Positions 34,995-45,549 of a DNA stretch of 64,000 nt are shown piece by piece. The translations under genes and the position numbers were made by a program. The DNA is from Pseudeuparius sepicola (taxonomy: Eukaryota > Arthropoda > Insecta > Coleoptera > Anthribidae): contig OY987299.1 of the NCBI GenBank assembly GCA_963920635.1, positions 115,383,373 through 115,447,372 of the forward strand. The letters are read 5' to 3'. The notes under the pieces are model-generated. The model was given only the letters and a program-made list of their open reading frames with translations, had not been told where the DNA came from and did no database searches. Positions within the stretch are counted from its first letter, which is position 1; the number at the start of each line of letters is the position of its first letter.

Positions 34995-36239
34995 CAAGGT
35001 GACCAACCGTACCGGATTGGCCGGGACAGGTTCCCGTTTTTGGAATGCCTTCCCGGAAAATAAATACGTCCCGGATTGTACCGGATTCTCAATCCGATCC
35101 CGTTTTGTCCCGGAATTAGAAATTTGCTGTTAAAAATTAGTCACAAAGTAGTTTTGATTGTTAAATGACAGAAATAGATAATCATTTATGCATCATATTC
35201 TTTCAATTTTTCATCGGTTGCAAAGGCTTTTTTTTCTTTTCAAGCAAAATAATATTATGTTAATGTTAATAATTTTCTTATTTTATTAGCATAGGTAGAA
35301 AGTTACCTACAGGGTGTCCCAGGATAAGTGAGCCAATGGGTGTAAAGGCAAAACAATTTCAAGTTCAAATTTGATCGTTTAAAGTTCTGACCTGCTTGAC
35401 TGCCGCTGACTGGCATATTTTAGTTTATGAAAAAGCAAGCTGGCGTCGACAGCGACCATTTATTTATTTTCATTGTAAGTAAAGTGCCCTTTCCTTTAAA
35501 GATAGCGAACATTTTCAGTAGGAAAAGTTGTTCCAATTAAAAGTTACCACCTGGTACCAAATTTTGGAAAGATCGGCCTACTTTGTTTTTCCCACTCTTT
35601 TCTTTTTCTTAAAGCGCTAAAGTGGCGTCTAAATACAATACAATACAGGCATCGAAAAATTTTATGAGAAAAAGTTGTTTAGAATTAACACTTATAGCCG
35701 TGTACCAAATTTTGAGACAATCAGCCTACTTAATTTTTTTCATTTTTTCTTTAGCGCATTAGAAAAAGAAAAAAGTGGGAAAAACAAAGTAGGCCGATCT
35801 TTCCAAAATTTGGTACCCTGGGGTAATTTTAATTGGAACAACTTTTCCTACTGAAATTTTTCGCTATCTTTAAAGGAAAGGGCACTTTACCTACAATGAA
35901 AATAAATAAATGATCGCTGTCGACGCCATCTTGTTTTTTCAAAAACGAAAATATGCTAAAAATTAGTTTCCAGTCACGCAAATCAGAACCACAAAGAATC
36001 AAATTTGAACGCGAATTTTTTTTGTCTTTTACACCTATTGGCTCACTTATCCTGGGACACCCTATATATTCTAAACAGCCAGTATTTGTTTTTTTTTATT
36101 TGTGTACCTGTGGCTTTGTGTTAATTTTATTTTTGTTATATTACTTGATTTTTGTTTTTTTTTTGTTTCCCTTGAGTGGTATTTATCTAGGTACCTAACT
36201 ACTGTCCCGGTTTTCGTCAGCCAGGAGTTGGTCACCTTG
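34995..36239. mobile_element. hAT-like MITE with CCGG-rich subterminal motifs, nested
   Basis: The ends CAAGGTGACCAAC and GTTGGTCACCTTG are inverted, flanked by CAATATC on both sides (7 bp certain; 8 bp, GCAATATC, if the last G is counted in the duplication). Inner motifs TACCGGATT, CCGGGACAGG and CCCGGAAT recur in both orientations near the left end. It split the outer foldback and was itself split by 35310-36062. Confidence 0.8.
35310..36062. mobile_element. Innermost CAGGGTGTCCCAGG foldback
   Basis: TA|CAGGGTGTCCCAGGATAAG pairs with CTTATCCTGGGACACCC|TA (the right end lacks the last two bases of the consensus). Arms of about 300 bp are inverted copies (AAAGTAGGCCGATC block, GTCGACAGCGA block) hinged near 35700. 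No coding capacity. Confidence 0.85.
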
Positions 36240-37171
36240 CAATATCTCCCAAACTAATGAAGCTGCTGAACTAAAATTTGGCACTGCTGTGTTTTTGGCG
36301 ATGGAGAATAAGCTGAAAATGTCAATTTTATTCGTAACTTTTTTGAAGTTATCTTTTTGGTCCTGCAGGTCCATCACTTTAGTGCATCTTTTCACTCTGC
36401 AAGAAAAAAGTACTCTTGTTTCATAACGATCAAATCAACCGTTTGCGTTAAAATCGGCAAAAACACCTGTCGACTTCAATATTCGAATCATAAAATTTCC
36501 ACCTACCGCTTTCAAATGTTACAGATCAACTGTACATTCAAAATGATGAAAAAAATACCAAATGGGCATTGGTCAAAACACCATTGGTTTTCTTGAAATA
36601 GAGTGTCCAAATTTTGTCAAATTCAATCCTTTCCATTTTAAACGCGAATAATTTTTGGTACATTGTTCATAGTGATTTTTTTTCACTTTAAATGGTACAG
36701 TTGTTCTGTAACATTTGTTTGGAATATTGAAGTCAACACGTGTTTTGGCGCACGTTTTGGCAATTTCAACGCAAATAGTTGATTTTATCGTTATGAAACA
36801 AGAGTACCTTTTTCTTGCAGAATGAAAAGATGCGCTAAAATGATGGACCTGCAAGACCAAAAGGATAACCTCAAAAAAGTTACGAGTAAAAGCAGGATCC
36901 AAAAACAGCGCAAGTGGCGCCCTCTGTGAGATATGGCCAAACCCTGGGCCAAACTTCAGTTCAGCAGCTTGATTAGTTGTCCTCCCCTACCTGCTCCTGT
37001 GAGATTGCCCCTTACTTACTGGACACCCTGCCATTGCTTTAGGATTTATGTGAAATATTGCAGTTTACTTTTCATAGTGGATTTACAAAAAGTGATGTTC
37101 ATGATGGCAGCGGTTTTTATTTCCAAACCTAATATTTCCAGTAGGTACTTATGTATAATATAAATATAATA

Positions 37172-38107
37172 TTAACTAGCAGGTTCTAATCCAGCGAGAT
37201 ACTGTGTGTGTTGTTCTAACATTTCAGCAACAGGGTCTTTTTTATTGCACTCATCGTCGAATTTTGAGCCTACGGCCCATAACAAATCTAGATCATAGAT
37301 TTTTCTAGCTTCTTTAGAAAATATATGCAGTGCGATGTTCCCTAGAAACATAAAAGAGTACTTCTTATTAATGTAGACATACAAAATAGATGCACTTTTG
37401 TAGTGATACTGATATCAGAAATTTATCTACAGCCAATACCATTCGTGACCATCATGGGTAAATGTCAGTCCAGTCTCCTAAATGAGGATTTAACGGAGCA
37501 TACCTACTTACCTAAATCTAATGCCATCCAGTCATTGGAATTCGCTCCTTCTAGTTTTGGTACTATATCGCCCTTCACGCGTTTCTTTTTGTAAACTCTC
37601 CTAACAAATTGCGCTATTGCATCCATGTGCCGTTTAGACCTACCACTAACTATGCACATATAATCAACATATTTGATATCCTTTGGGACGCTAGCAACAA
37701 AAATATCTTCCCCATTTTCACGTTTCAGCACTTCTACCAGATCTTCTACTTCAAAAACTCCTGTGATACCTCCTAATGAGAAAAAAAATATGTTATTTGC
37801 AATCAATTAAATTGCAAATTTGTTTTGTTTTACTTTCGAGATTTATGCCTTCATATCGGTCTTCTTCGGTTTCTTCCTCTTCGAGCAAAGCAGAATATTT
37901 CAGCCTCTCTTCATACAAATCGAAAATAATTTCTGAATCTTCCTCTCTAAATTGCTTGTATTTAGATCCGATATCTCCTAAAGGCTCGCTTTTTTTCCCT
38001 TGAATTTGATCTTTGTTTTTTTGAGGTTTATTAGAAGAGCAATATTTTTTAACACTACACAAACAAGTTCTTGTAGATTTTAATCTAGTTAATAAACTGG
38101 CAAGCAT
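37172..38107 (-). CDS. MALSU1: Mitochondrial ribosome assembly factor, RsfS family
   Basis: Three exons, 38107-37834, 37772-37512 and 37341-37172, join in phase to 234 aa, matching human MALSU1 in length. The N-terminus (about residues 1-30: MLASLLTRLKSTRT...) is basic and lacks acidic residues, as expected for a mitochondrial import signal. The RsfS/Iojap domain begins at about residue 90: VEDLVEVLKRENGEDIFVAS, DYMCIVSGRSKRHMDAIAQF, DWMALDLGNIALHIFS and a C-terminal YDLDLLWAVG. The family binds the large-subunit protein uL14m and blocks premature subunit joining during mitoribosome assembly. Introns are short with good sites. No damage is seen. Confidence 0.95.
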
Positions 38108-38559
38108 GTTTGTATATTTAGTAAAAAAAACATGGGATTAACAAAAAACAAAACTGATGAGAGTGATTAAATAAATTTCTGTTTTCTGTGGTCAGAAATT
38201 AGTAGGTTATGTTATACCCTCAGACCTCAGAAAAATAAAAAACGTAGAACAGGCTTTCTATTGGCAAGTTTGTTCCCATAATAAAAAAAATAATGTTTAC
38301 AGTTCGGGTGACAGATCTGGTGCTAACGATTACAAGGCAGTGGCGTACCTCTTATTTTTTAAAATAGTTATAAAAATAGGAAAAAATATATTATATTTTT
38401 CTTTATATCTCAATTTTTTTTATAAAAATTGAAGTATAACCCCAGGTACAACTAGTACGCGTCAATTCTAAAATTCAAACTTATCAATGTTATTGACAGT
38501 TACTATTAGTTGGGGATTGTTTGGCGAACACAATATAAAAAAATAAAAAATTAAAACTT

Positions 38560-38895
38560 TTTAAAAACAAGCTTTTATTTAAGCTATGAACTAAAACGGA
38601 TAAAATAAGTTTAGGTTTTCGTTAAAATAATTCAATGCCACACTTCAAAAAGCTCGTCACGTGAAATGTTAATAAAAGTAGGTACCAATTAATTTTATCG
38701 GACAGTGATTAGTTGATAAGCAAGTAAACGCCAAAGAATATATTTTCTTTACAGTTTGCGTGACAAGCTTTTTAATTTAAAAAAGCTTGTCGCAATTTGG
38801 TATTGAATTATCTTAACGAAAACCTAAATTTATTTTATCCGTTTTAGTTAATGGCTTACTTAAATAAAAGCTTGTTTTTAAAAGAGGTTTTTTAT
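38560..38895. repeat. Hairpin in the left arm (AACAAGCTTTTATTTAAG family)
   Basis: Arms ACAAGCTTTTATTTAAGC...GGATAAAATAAGTTTAGG and their inverse fold around about 38720. The same hairpin is at 42340-42720 in the right arm, and a partial copy at 59130-59262 lies outside the element. Confidence 0.8.
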
Positions 38896-38934
38896 TATTT
38901 ATTTTATTTTGTGCTTTTTAAGTACATATTTGAT

Positions 38935-39210
38935 TCCCATCTCAGAAGCGTGGTAAAGAAATTTAATCCGCCATCTTGGGGCATCGGGCATCCGCCCTAT
39001 TGGATTTAGTATGACGTCAGTCACTTTATCGTTTTCTACTCTTCAAATCCTTTCATTTGATACCCATATCGAGGATGTTGTGAAGAATTAGGCAATCCGC
39101 CGTCTTGGGGAGGCCGCCATATTAGATTTATTATGACGTCATTCACCTTATTGTTTTCTACCCGTTGAGCCCTTTCGTTAGATACCCATATTAAGAATTA
39201 TTTTCCCTCT
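38935..39210. repeat. Tandem repeat of about 115 bp
   Basis: CCTTTCATTTGATACCCATAT-like blocks and TATGACGTCA(G/T)TCAC-TTAT(C/T)GTTTTCTAC recur at about 39050 and 39165. Related sequence follows the partial hairpin copy at 59290-59420, so the tandem array and the hairpin travel together. Confidence 0.65.
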
Positions 39211-39798
39211 GGTGGTAAAGGTATCTTTTACCGTGCCCCGAACTAGGTACGCCTATGTACTTACGCATGATATGTAACCTCCTTTGGCGAGTTGCTTGAT
39301 TTGCAAAGAATAAGTACACTTTTTTGCCCATAACGTATAACTTAATTGTCTATATAAGCATTTTAAACCGACAAATACTTAAGAAACACTTAAAAACAGC
39401 GAAAAATTGCTTCTAAAAGACACAGCACCAGTTGTCTCAAACACAAGGTGAGGCACACTCTTGGCCGATTTGCGCGTTTGTCAGATTGTGCGATTGGTAT
39501 TGGTAATTGTGGGTACCTAGTACCAATATTATTGTTTCCTTAGTTGTATCACAGACTAAAGTACTACACTTCTGAGCCTCAGACCCTCAGAAAAATAAAA
39601 AACATAGAAATGGCATCTGTCGAGTGAAATGTTTGTAAGGGGTATTATTTATTTACTAGTTAAAGTTTAACAGCGTTGCCAATAATTCATAATCAAAAAC
39701 TTATTTCTCTGGTAAATTAAAATAATCTTCAAGATCAAATTGCAAATAATAGTTTTTCAACAATGGTTTCCGTTGTAGGTAGGGACTAGGGACATACC

Positions 39799-40232
39799 CA
39801 ATGACGTCAAAACCTAAAGACGTGGTGCCCCATTGTTAAAACGCCCTTTATTTTGACTCCAAGATTAAATATATCCATACTACTCTAAAAACATGCTACA
39901 AACAAAGACAGAAAGTCAACCATCAACCAACCATACACCCGGTGATTCCCGGTTATAGTTCCTCCAGAATCACACTTAGATATCGCATGTTTTTTCTTCT
40001 TTGGGGGCGCCGGAGGCATCGGAACCTCACCTGAAGACTCGGGGGATGGTCTAACGACGCCAGCCTCCGAGCCTAGAGTCCAAATAAGTTCGCTACAGCT
40101 CGACAAAAAGGGACAATTTCTGACAATCTCGCGACATTTTCGGAATAATTAAATGGAGCGCTTAGATTGTGATTAGTTCTGGGCGTCAAGCGTTTATCAA
40201 AACAAACCTGTCTATAGGTTCTGACGTCATTG
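39799..40232 (-). mobile_element. 434-bp MITE, copy 1, CAATGACGTC ends
   Basis: The ends CAATGACGTC and GACGTCATTG are flanked by a perfect 8-bp duplication GACATACC (39791-39798 and 40233-40240). It is the inverse of the copy at 53071-53504 and exactly the same length. On the minus strand it carries an open frame of 73 codons (40106-39885). The 8-bp duplication suggests hAT or P mobilisation. Confidence 0.92.
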
Positions 40233-40849
40233 GACATACCCAATCAGTTGCAAATACGTTTGCTTTGAAGTAAATAATGGTAGATAATACCTATATGATA
40301 TTTATGTATTGATGAGATAAGGTCTGCCTGACTAATAGGTGAATCTAGTATTTATAATTATCTAGACACTTATTAGGCAGTATTTCTATACTACGTGTAG
40401 TACTTTAATCTGTGATACAACTAAGTAAACAACAATATACCTACAATTACCAATACCAATCGCACAATCTGACAAACGCGCAAGTCGGCCAAGCGTATGC
40501 CTCACCTTGTGTTTGACATAACTGGTGCTGTGTCTTTTAGAAGCAATTTTTCGCTGTTTTTAAGTGTTTCTTAAGTATCCGTCGGTTTAAAATGCTTATA
40601 CATACTAAGTGATAGTTAACCCGTAGAAATTAAAAAAATAAAGTCAATTTTTAAGGCAACAATGTAAAATTTTTTATTTTAAAAAATTTAATACATATTT
40701 TATTACTTAAAATTATGATGTAATTTTTAACCTTTTCCGTTTTCTAGTTATATCCTTATTTTGTAAAGCTTTGTTCAACTCTTTTATTCAAAAATACATC
40801 CTCGACTTAAAAAAATATTTTTTTTAATTTCTGCTGAACAATTTATCCT

Positions 40850-41350
40850 TAAAGTATTCTATAAATTGCTTATGTAACCTTTGCTAATCAAGAAACTATC
40901 GGAGCATGGAATTAAAAATTGCCTCCAAATATTCAATGTGGCTCATCATTTGCTGGGATGGTTTACTTAGTCCACCAATTTTCTTCGCTATCATTAAGCT
41001 CTATAAGTTTAAGCTAAGGTATCACTTGTTAGATTGTTGACATAGAATGCATATCTACATAAAAGCAAACTGTAATAAAACGCAAATATGGAAAAATATA
41101 TATTTATTAAGTTTTGTTACACTTTTTTTTAACCAAGAGGTCCAGACTGGGAATCCCTCAAAACTTATTTTGAACATTTAAGAAAATCCTATAAAAATCT
41201 AAAGATAAACTGCTACAAAACAGTTATTAACATGTTCCTTTTTCTATACGAGGTCATTTCTCCCAAATTTTTATTTAAATTTTTCATTCTAAAGTACATT
41301 CTTGAAATAAAAAAAGTTTTTTAATCTGCTTACTACAGTTTACCTTTGAT
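40850..41350 (-). pseudogene. Degraded second copy of the THAP-element C-terminal segment
   Basis: On the minus strand GGLSKPSQQMMSHIEYLEAI (40996-40937) is an obvious relative of GGLAKPSEEMMKNIEELEKI in the adjacent remnant. It is followed by an in-frame stop and then ISKGYIS, comparable with ICKGYVT there. So the C-terminal end of the coding region was tandemly duplicated before decay. Confidence 0.6.
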
Positions 41351-41381
41351 GCTTGTTCTAGCAAATGTTAAATAATATCCT

Positions 41382-42161
41382 TTACAAATAAACAGTTACA
41401 TAACCTTTACAAATAAACAGTTCACCCGAATTTACATCATTAAATATTTTTTCTAGTTCCTCTATGTTTTTCATCATTTCTTCTGATGGCTTGGCCAAAC
41501 CCCCCTCAGACACATGATCAACCCAGGTGAAATTATCCTGATTTGTTGATGCCATAGGTTCAGTAGATCGTAATTTGCAGCATACAAAGCCCGTTAAATA
41601 TTCTAAACCATCATAAACTAAAGAATCGATTTCTTTAGCTAACTCGTTTCTGACAGCTCTATCCATTTCTTTTCCTTTAGAAGTCAAATCAGCAAGGCAT
41701 TCACTGCTTAAAAGTTTTTCGGGCAATGGGCAATGGCTGCAGTTTTGGGGTATTAAAACAAATTAAACAACTTAAGATGTCCAACGAACCTGTCTTGAGG
41801 AATTTCATCCACAATTTTTGATGGATTTCTTTTATTTATTCGTTCACTTCTCGTCTTATCATATTTCACTGTTAACTTTTGATTTGGCAAATTAAGTATC
41901 GGTATGGAGTCTGATGGCTTCAAAAGCCGGTGATTTTTTGCTGAATACCCTGGCAATTCATATTTTAAATTCCTCTCATAGCTTTCCTCACTAAAATGTG
42001 AGCAAACTAGCGGTATTCACATTAAATTTTTCCTTTCGTTTACAAGCAATCGTCCACTGTTTAATAAGATTTTCATCCTTTGGGAAACGGAAAAACATGA
42101 ACTATCCAGTAAATGTCTTTGCTTCATTGTCTGCATTACAACTTGCTCCAGCACAACGCAT
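41382..42161 (-). pseudogene. THAP transposase remnant of the 4.8-kb element
   Basis: From ATG at 42161 the frame reads MRCAGASCNADNEA (first two zinc cysteines). After a frameshift come FRFPKDENLIKQWTIACKRK and KFNVNTAS, and after another VCSHFSEESYERNLKYELPG, which completes a THAP zinc finger (C...C...C-x2-H). A linker (SAKNHRLLKPSDSI) leads, across a gap, to a C-terminal P-transposase segment LEYLTGFVCCKL, FTWVDHVSEGGLAKPSEEM. The whole catalytic core is missing, so this is a deletion derivative with at least two frameshifts. Confidence 0.8.
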
Positions 42162-42225
42162 TTTAAAACGCAAATAATTATTTAAATTATGAAAATTAAC
42201 GTCGCGAAAAACTGAGACTGACACC

Positions 42226-42249
42226 CCTAACCTAACCTAACCTAACCTA
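42226..42249 (-). repeat. Short interstitial TTAGG telomere-type tract
   Basis: Four perfect CCTAA units plus a partial fifth, the insect telomere repeat in reverse. It lies 65 bp upstream of the THAP start codon within the 4.8-kb element. Confidence 0.85.
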
Positions 42250-42616
42250 TATATTTTGTGACTGCCACCGAAACCGCTCTGCGTGACGTCGCATAACTCC
42301 GCCCACAATGCGCAATATCATATCTTCTTTATTATTATATCATGGCCATTTACTAAAACGGATAAAATAAGTTTCGGTTTTCGTTAAGATAATTCAATGC
42401 CAAACTGCGACAAACTTTTTTAAATCAAAAAGCTTGTCGCGCAAACTGTACAGAAACAGAAAATATATTCTTTGGCATGTACTTGCTTATCAACCAATCA
42501 CTGTCCGATAAAATTAATTGGTACCTACTTTTATGAACATTTCGCGCGACGAGCTTTTTGATTTAAAAAAGCTTGCCGCACTGTGGCATTGAATTATCTT
42601 AACGAAAACCTAAACT

Positions 42617-42648
42617 CGTTGACTGAAGGTTTAAATCTTCACCCAGTG
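42617..42648. mobile_element. 32-bp micro-MITE, CGTTGACTGA family
   Basis: The insert CGTTGACTGAAGG...TTCACCCAGTG is flanked by a perfect 7-bp duplication CTAAACT (42610-42616 and 42649-42655). The partner hairpin at 38560 and other copies read straight through this point, so the empty site is visible. Confidence 0.8.
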
Positions 42649-43038
42649 CTAAACTTATTTTATCCGTTTTAGTTCATGGCTTAAATAAAAGCTTGTTTTA
42701 AAAAAGTTTTTATTTTTTATTTTTTTATATTGCGTTCGACGAACAATCCCCAACTAGTAACTGTCAATAACATTGATAAGTTTGAATTTTAGAATTGACG
42801 CGTACTAGTTGTACCTGGGGTTATACTTCAATTTTTATATAAAAAAAATGAGATATCAAGGCAAATATATTTTTTCCTATTTTTATAACTATTTTTAAAA
42901 AATAAGAGGTACGTCACTGCCTTGTAATCGTTAGCACCAGATCTGTCACCCGAACTGTAAACATTATTTTTTTATTATAGGAACAAACTTGCCAATACAA
43001 AGCCAGTTCTACATTTTTTATTTTTCTGAGCCTCAGAC

Positions 43039-43062
43039 CTCAGAGTTTTTTATTTTTCTGAG
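43039..43062. mobile_element. 24-bp remnant carrying only the ends of the 4.8-kb element
   Basis: CTCAGA is joined directly to GTTTTTTATTTTTCTGAG, which are the two ends of the 38226-43030 element. The flanks are CCTCAGAC (43031-43038, shared with the large element) and CCTTAGAC (43063-43070). Confidence 0.6.
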
Positions 43063-43070
43063 CCTTAGAC

Positions 43071-45010
43071 TAAATTCATTAGCATTAGCAGCTTCCTTGA
43101 TCTCTGTCATTAGCACGATACACAGAAAACGGTATGTCCGCGCGCAGGTGCTTCGACGTGACGCTTATTCGACAAAATCATGGCTTACTTTTATTTTATA
43201 CATTTTATACATATGCACCAAAGTGTCTCAAGGTGCCTACATCATATACATAAAGATACATTATGTATATTTCCTACATTCTATCTTTGGATTTAACTTG
43301 ACGCGAAATTGATAACTGACGTATGTCAGTGAGACTAATTTCGGGACTCTTTTTTATAAGTTGGCCGCGCTTTTGTCGAATTGACGTAGTGCGCAGAAGA
43401 GTTTAATTTTCATTCTCCTAGCTGGCATACCGTTTTCTGTGTATCGTGGTCATTAGCAGAGAACAAGGAAGGGGAGAATATAATCTCGACGGCGGCGCCT
43501 TTGATCTTTGGAAGCCGGTGGTCGCCATGTTGTCTGTTTAGAAAACAGGGCCGTATTTAGAATTTAGTGAAGGGATAGTGTAGGTCTGACTCAGATATTT
43601 TAAATCATTCACTGATAAACACAAAACAAATCATACATACTGAAATGATGATTGGAACAGGCAAAAATGTTAATTGGATTTTGAAGGAATATTTTTAATT
43701 TAAGGTAGTTAGATAACTGAAATATTTAGTAGGTATGGAAAGGCGATTTTTCTTATCTTATTCCAAAAATTTAATATTTTATCGATCTTAAAATTTGATG
43801 ACTGCCCGAGCTATATTTTTTAAGCAATCATTTTGTAGAATACAAATGAAAAACAAAACATAGGTATTGTATGTATTAGAATATTGTCTTCATCGGATTA
43901 ATTAAATAGACCTACCCAGTTCTAAAACAGTTTTGTTTTTGTCTCCTTCATTAAAATCAGTAGGTACCTACGACTATGCGAAAAAATTTGGAAATTTGTA
44001 TGCAAATAGATATACTTAGTAAAAAAATATTTTTTTTCCGTAAAATAAACTTTATTGATGTTTCCATATAATAAGCTTATTTTTGTTTGTACATTTTCAA
44101 TTTCTGTCTATAATTTTTAATACTATTACGTACTACGTACTATATTACAGGCGTGTTTGTCGTTATTATGCACTTTAGAAGGGTGCCTAACTTCTCGATA
44201 AAAAAAAACTAAGCGCAATTAGTATTCATAGGTACATATAGGTATGAATACACAGGTAAACGGAGTAAACCCACACTGGTAACAATAACCTATGGCCTGT
44301 TTCCTGTTTATGCAGACTTAATTTAAGGACAGGATTTATGATTTAATTTAACCCTTATTACGTATTCTATATTTATCCACATTTGCTTCATGTAAAATTT
44401 AGCCCAAAAAACATATTTTTGATTTGAAAGGTTTTTTGTTGTTTTTGTGCCTATTTTGTCTTAAATTACATGTAAGTTCGATAATTTTATTTACGAATGA
44501 CTTAAGATATTAACTTGAAATCGCGTGAACTAGACCATGCATTTTCAGTGTTTTAACTTACGATTTTTAAATGAAACCCTTAAATTAAGTCTGCCTTTAG
44601 ATACTTATGTGGAAGGTTATGACAATACAGTAAATTGCACCTGAACAGCAACTAATTCTCAGAGATTTCGCAATTAATTATCTACCAATGCTCTTTTGGA
44701 AAGGAGAAAAACGATAACCTGCAGTTGTAACTTTTGTTCACCCACGCAGCCTTTCGCTGTGCACATAACGCCCCCGCTTTTGTCTCACTCATGATCATAA
44801 GACAAAACACTGAACAAAACAACACACTCGCAATAAAGAAAACTTCAAATTAACGCCGCCACTGAAGATCTGTTCGCTCGAAACGCTAAACCACGCTAAA
44901 CTGAAAGTGACGCCTCTGTCTAAACAAAAAACATGGCCGATATAGGCTGCGCCGCCCAGATGCGCAGGCTAGCTCCGCCCCCTTGAATTTAAATTCTCCC
45001 CTTGTCGACG
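43071..45010. other. Intergenic sequence, no gene seen
   Basis: No coding region is supported. A TAAATTAAGTCTGC-type element with an inverse lies at about 44310-44345 and 44575-44600. G+C-richer patches lie near 43480-43520 and 44940-44980. Confidence 0.4.
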
Positions 45011-45012
45011 CT

Positions 45013-45044
45013 TTAATATATTTTAGTGTTTGGTGTTGGTCCAG
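45013..45044. mobile_element. Right end of a CTGGACCAAC-family element
   Basis: CTTTAATATATTTTAGTGTT followed by GGTGTTGGTCCAG matches the right end of the 26708-27463 element. The left part was not located. Confidence 0.5.
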
Positions 45045-45110
45045 GTACAGTCATAGAAACAGAAATACGGGGAAATGCGTATTTACGCCGCGGTATTTAC
45101 AGGGTTTTAT

Positions 45111-45141
45111 CAGAGCATATAATTTTATTTTATATGCTCTG
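45111..45141. mobile_element. 31-bp remnant carrying only the ends of repeat R
   Basis: CAGAGCATATAA joins ...TTTTATATGCTCTG, the two ends of repeat R. The flanks GTTTTAT (45104-45110) and GTATTAT (45142-45148) are a 7-bp duplication with one mismatch. Alternatively it is the rearranged left end of copy 3. Confidence 0.5.
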
Positions 45142-45549
45142 GTATTATACTTGTGTTACAAACCGCCTGTACTAAGTTTGTTCCAACAGCAGTTCCAAAT
45201 TACATCCATGTCGTTGATTTACTCTTGAGAAATCATTCGCAAATTGAATAACCTTGACGCCATATTGGGGGAATAGAAGTCAGAGGTGTATTCGGAAAAT
45301 CAATTCAGATATACAGTAGCACAGAATAACTAAACAGAATTCCAACGCTTACCGCGGCAATAATCTCGGTTTGCCGGCCCGTCTCAGGTCGACGGGACCA
45401 GTGAGGAAACAAATTTTGAGACAGCGCTCGGTGCCAAGCACGATCGCCGCCTGCGGACTCATCAAAACTACTTACCTGCTTCTTTGCCCAACGAAAACGG
45501 TGCCCGGCCCGCCTCGTCCTATTTAGTGAAGCGAAATCGGGCTAAAAAG

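Larger units (their letters stand above)
34843..37030. mobile_element. CAGGGTGTCCGG foldback hosting two nested elements
   Basis: The left end TA|CAGGGTGTCCGGTAAG with GCAATCTCACAGGAGCAGGT pairs with ACCTGCTCCTGTGAGATTGC...GGACACCCTG on the right. Inside, inner arms at about 36250-36440 and 36760-36900 are inverted copies (landmark ATCATTTTAGCGCATCTTTTC and relatives) hinged near 36600. The element is split by 34995-36239. No transposase is seen. Confidence 0.8.
38226..43030 (-). mobile_element. 4.8-kb P-like element with about 690-bp inverted ends
   Basis: The ends CTCAGAAAAATAAAAAAC and ATTTTTTATTTTTCTGAG are inverted, flanked by a perfect 8-bp duplication CCTCAGAC (38218-38225 and 43031-43038). 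The inverted similarity continues inward for about 650-690 bp on each side and includes a further hairpin in each arm. A THAP coding remnant (42161-41382, minus) reads inward from the right end. The interior also holds another inverted pair (39361-39590 and 40385-40600) around a 434-bp MITE. The 8-bp duplication fits canonical P-type transposition. Confidence 0.85.
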
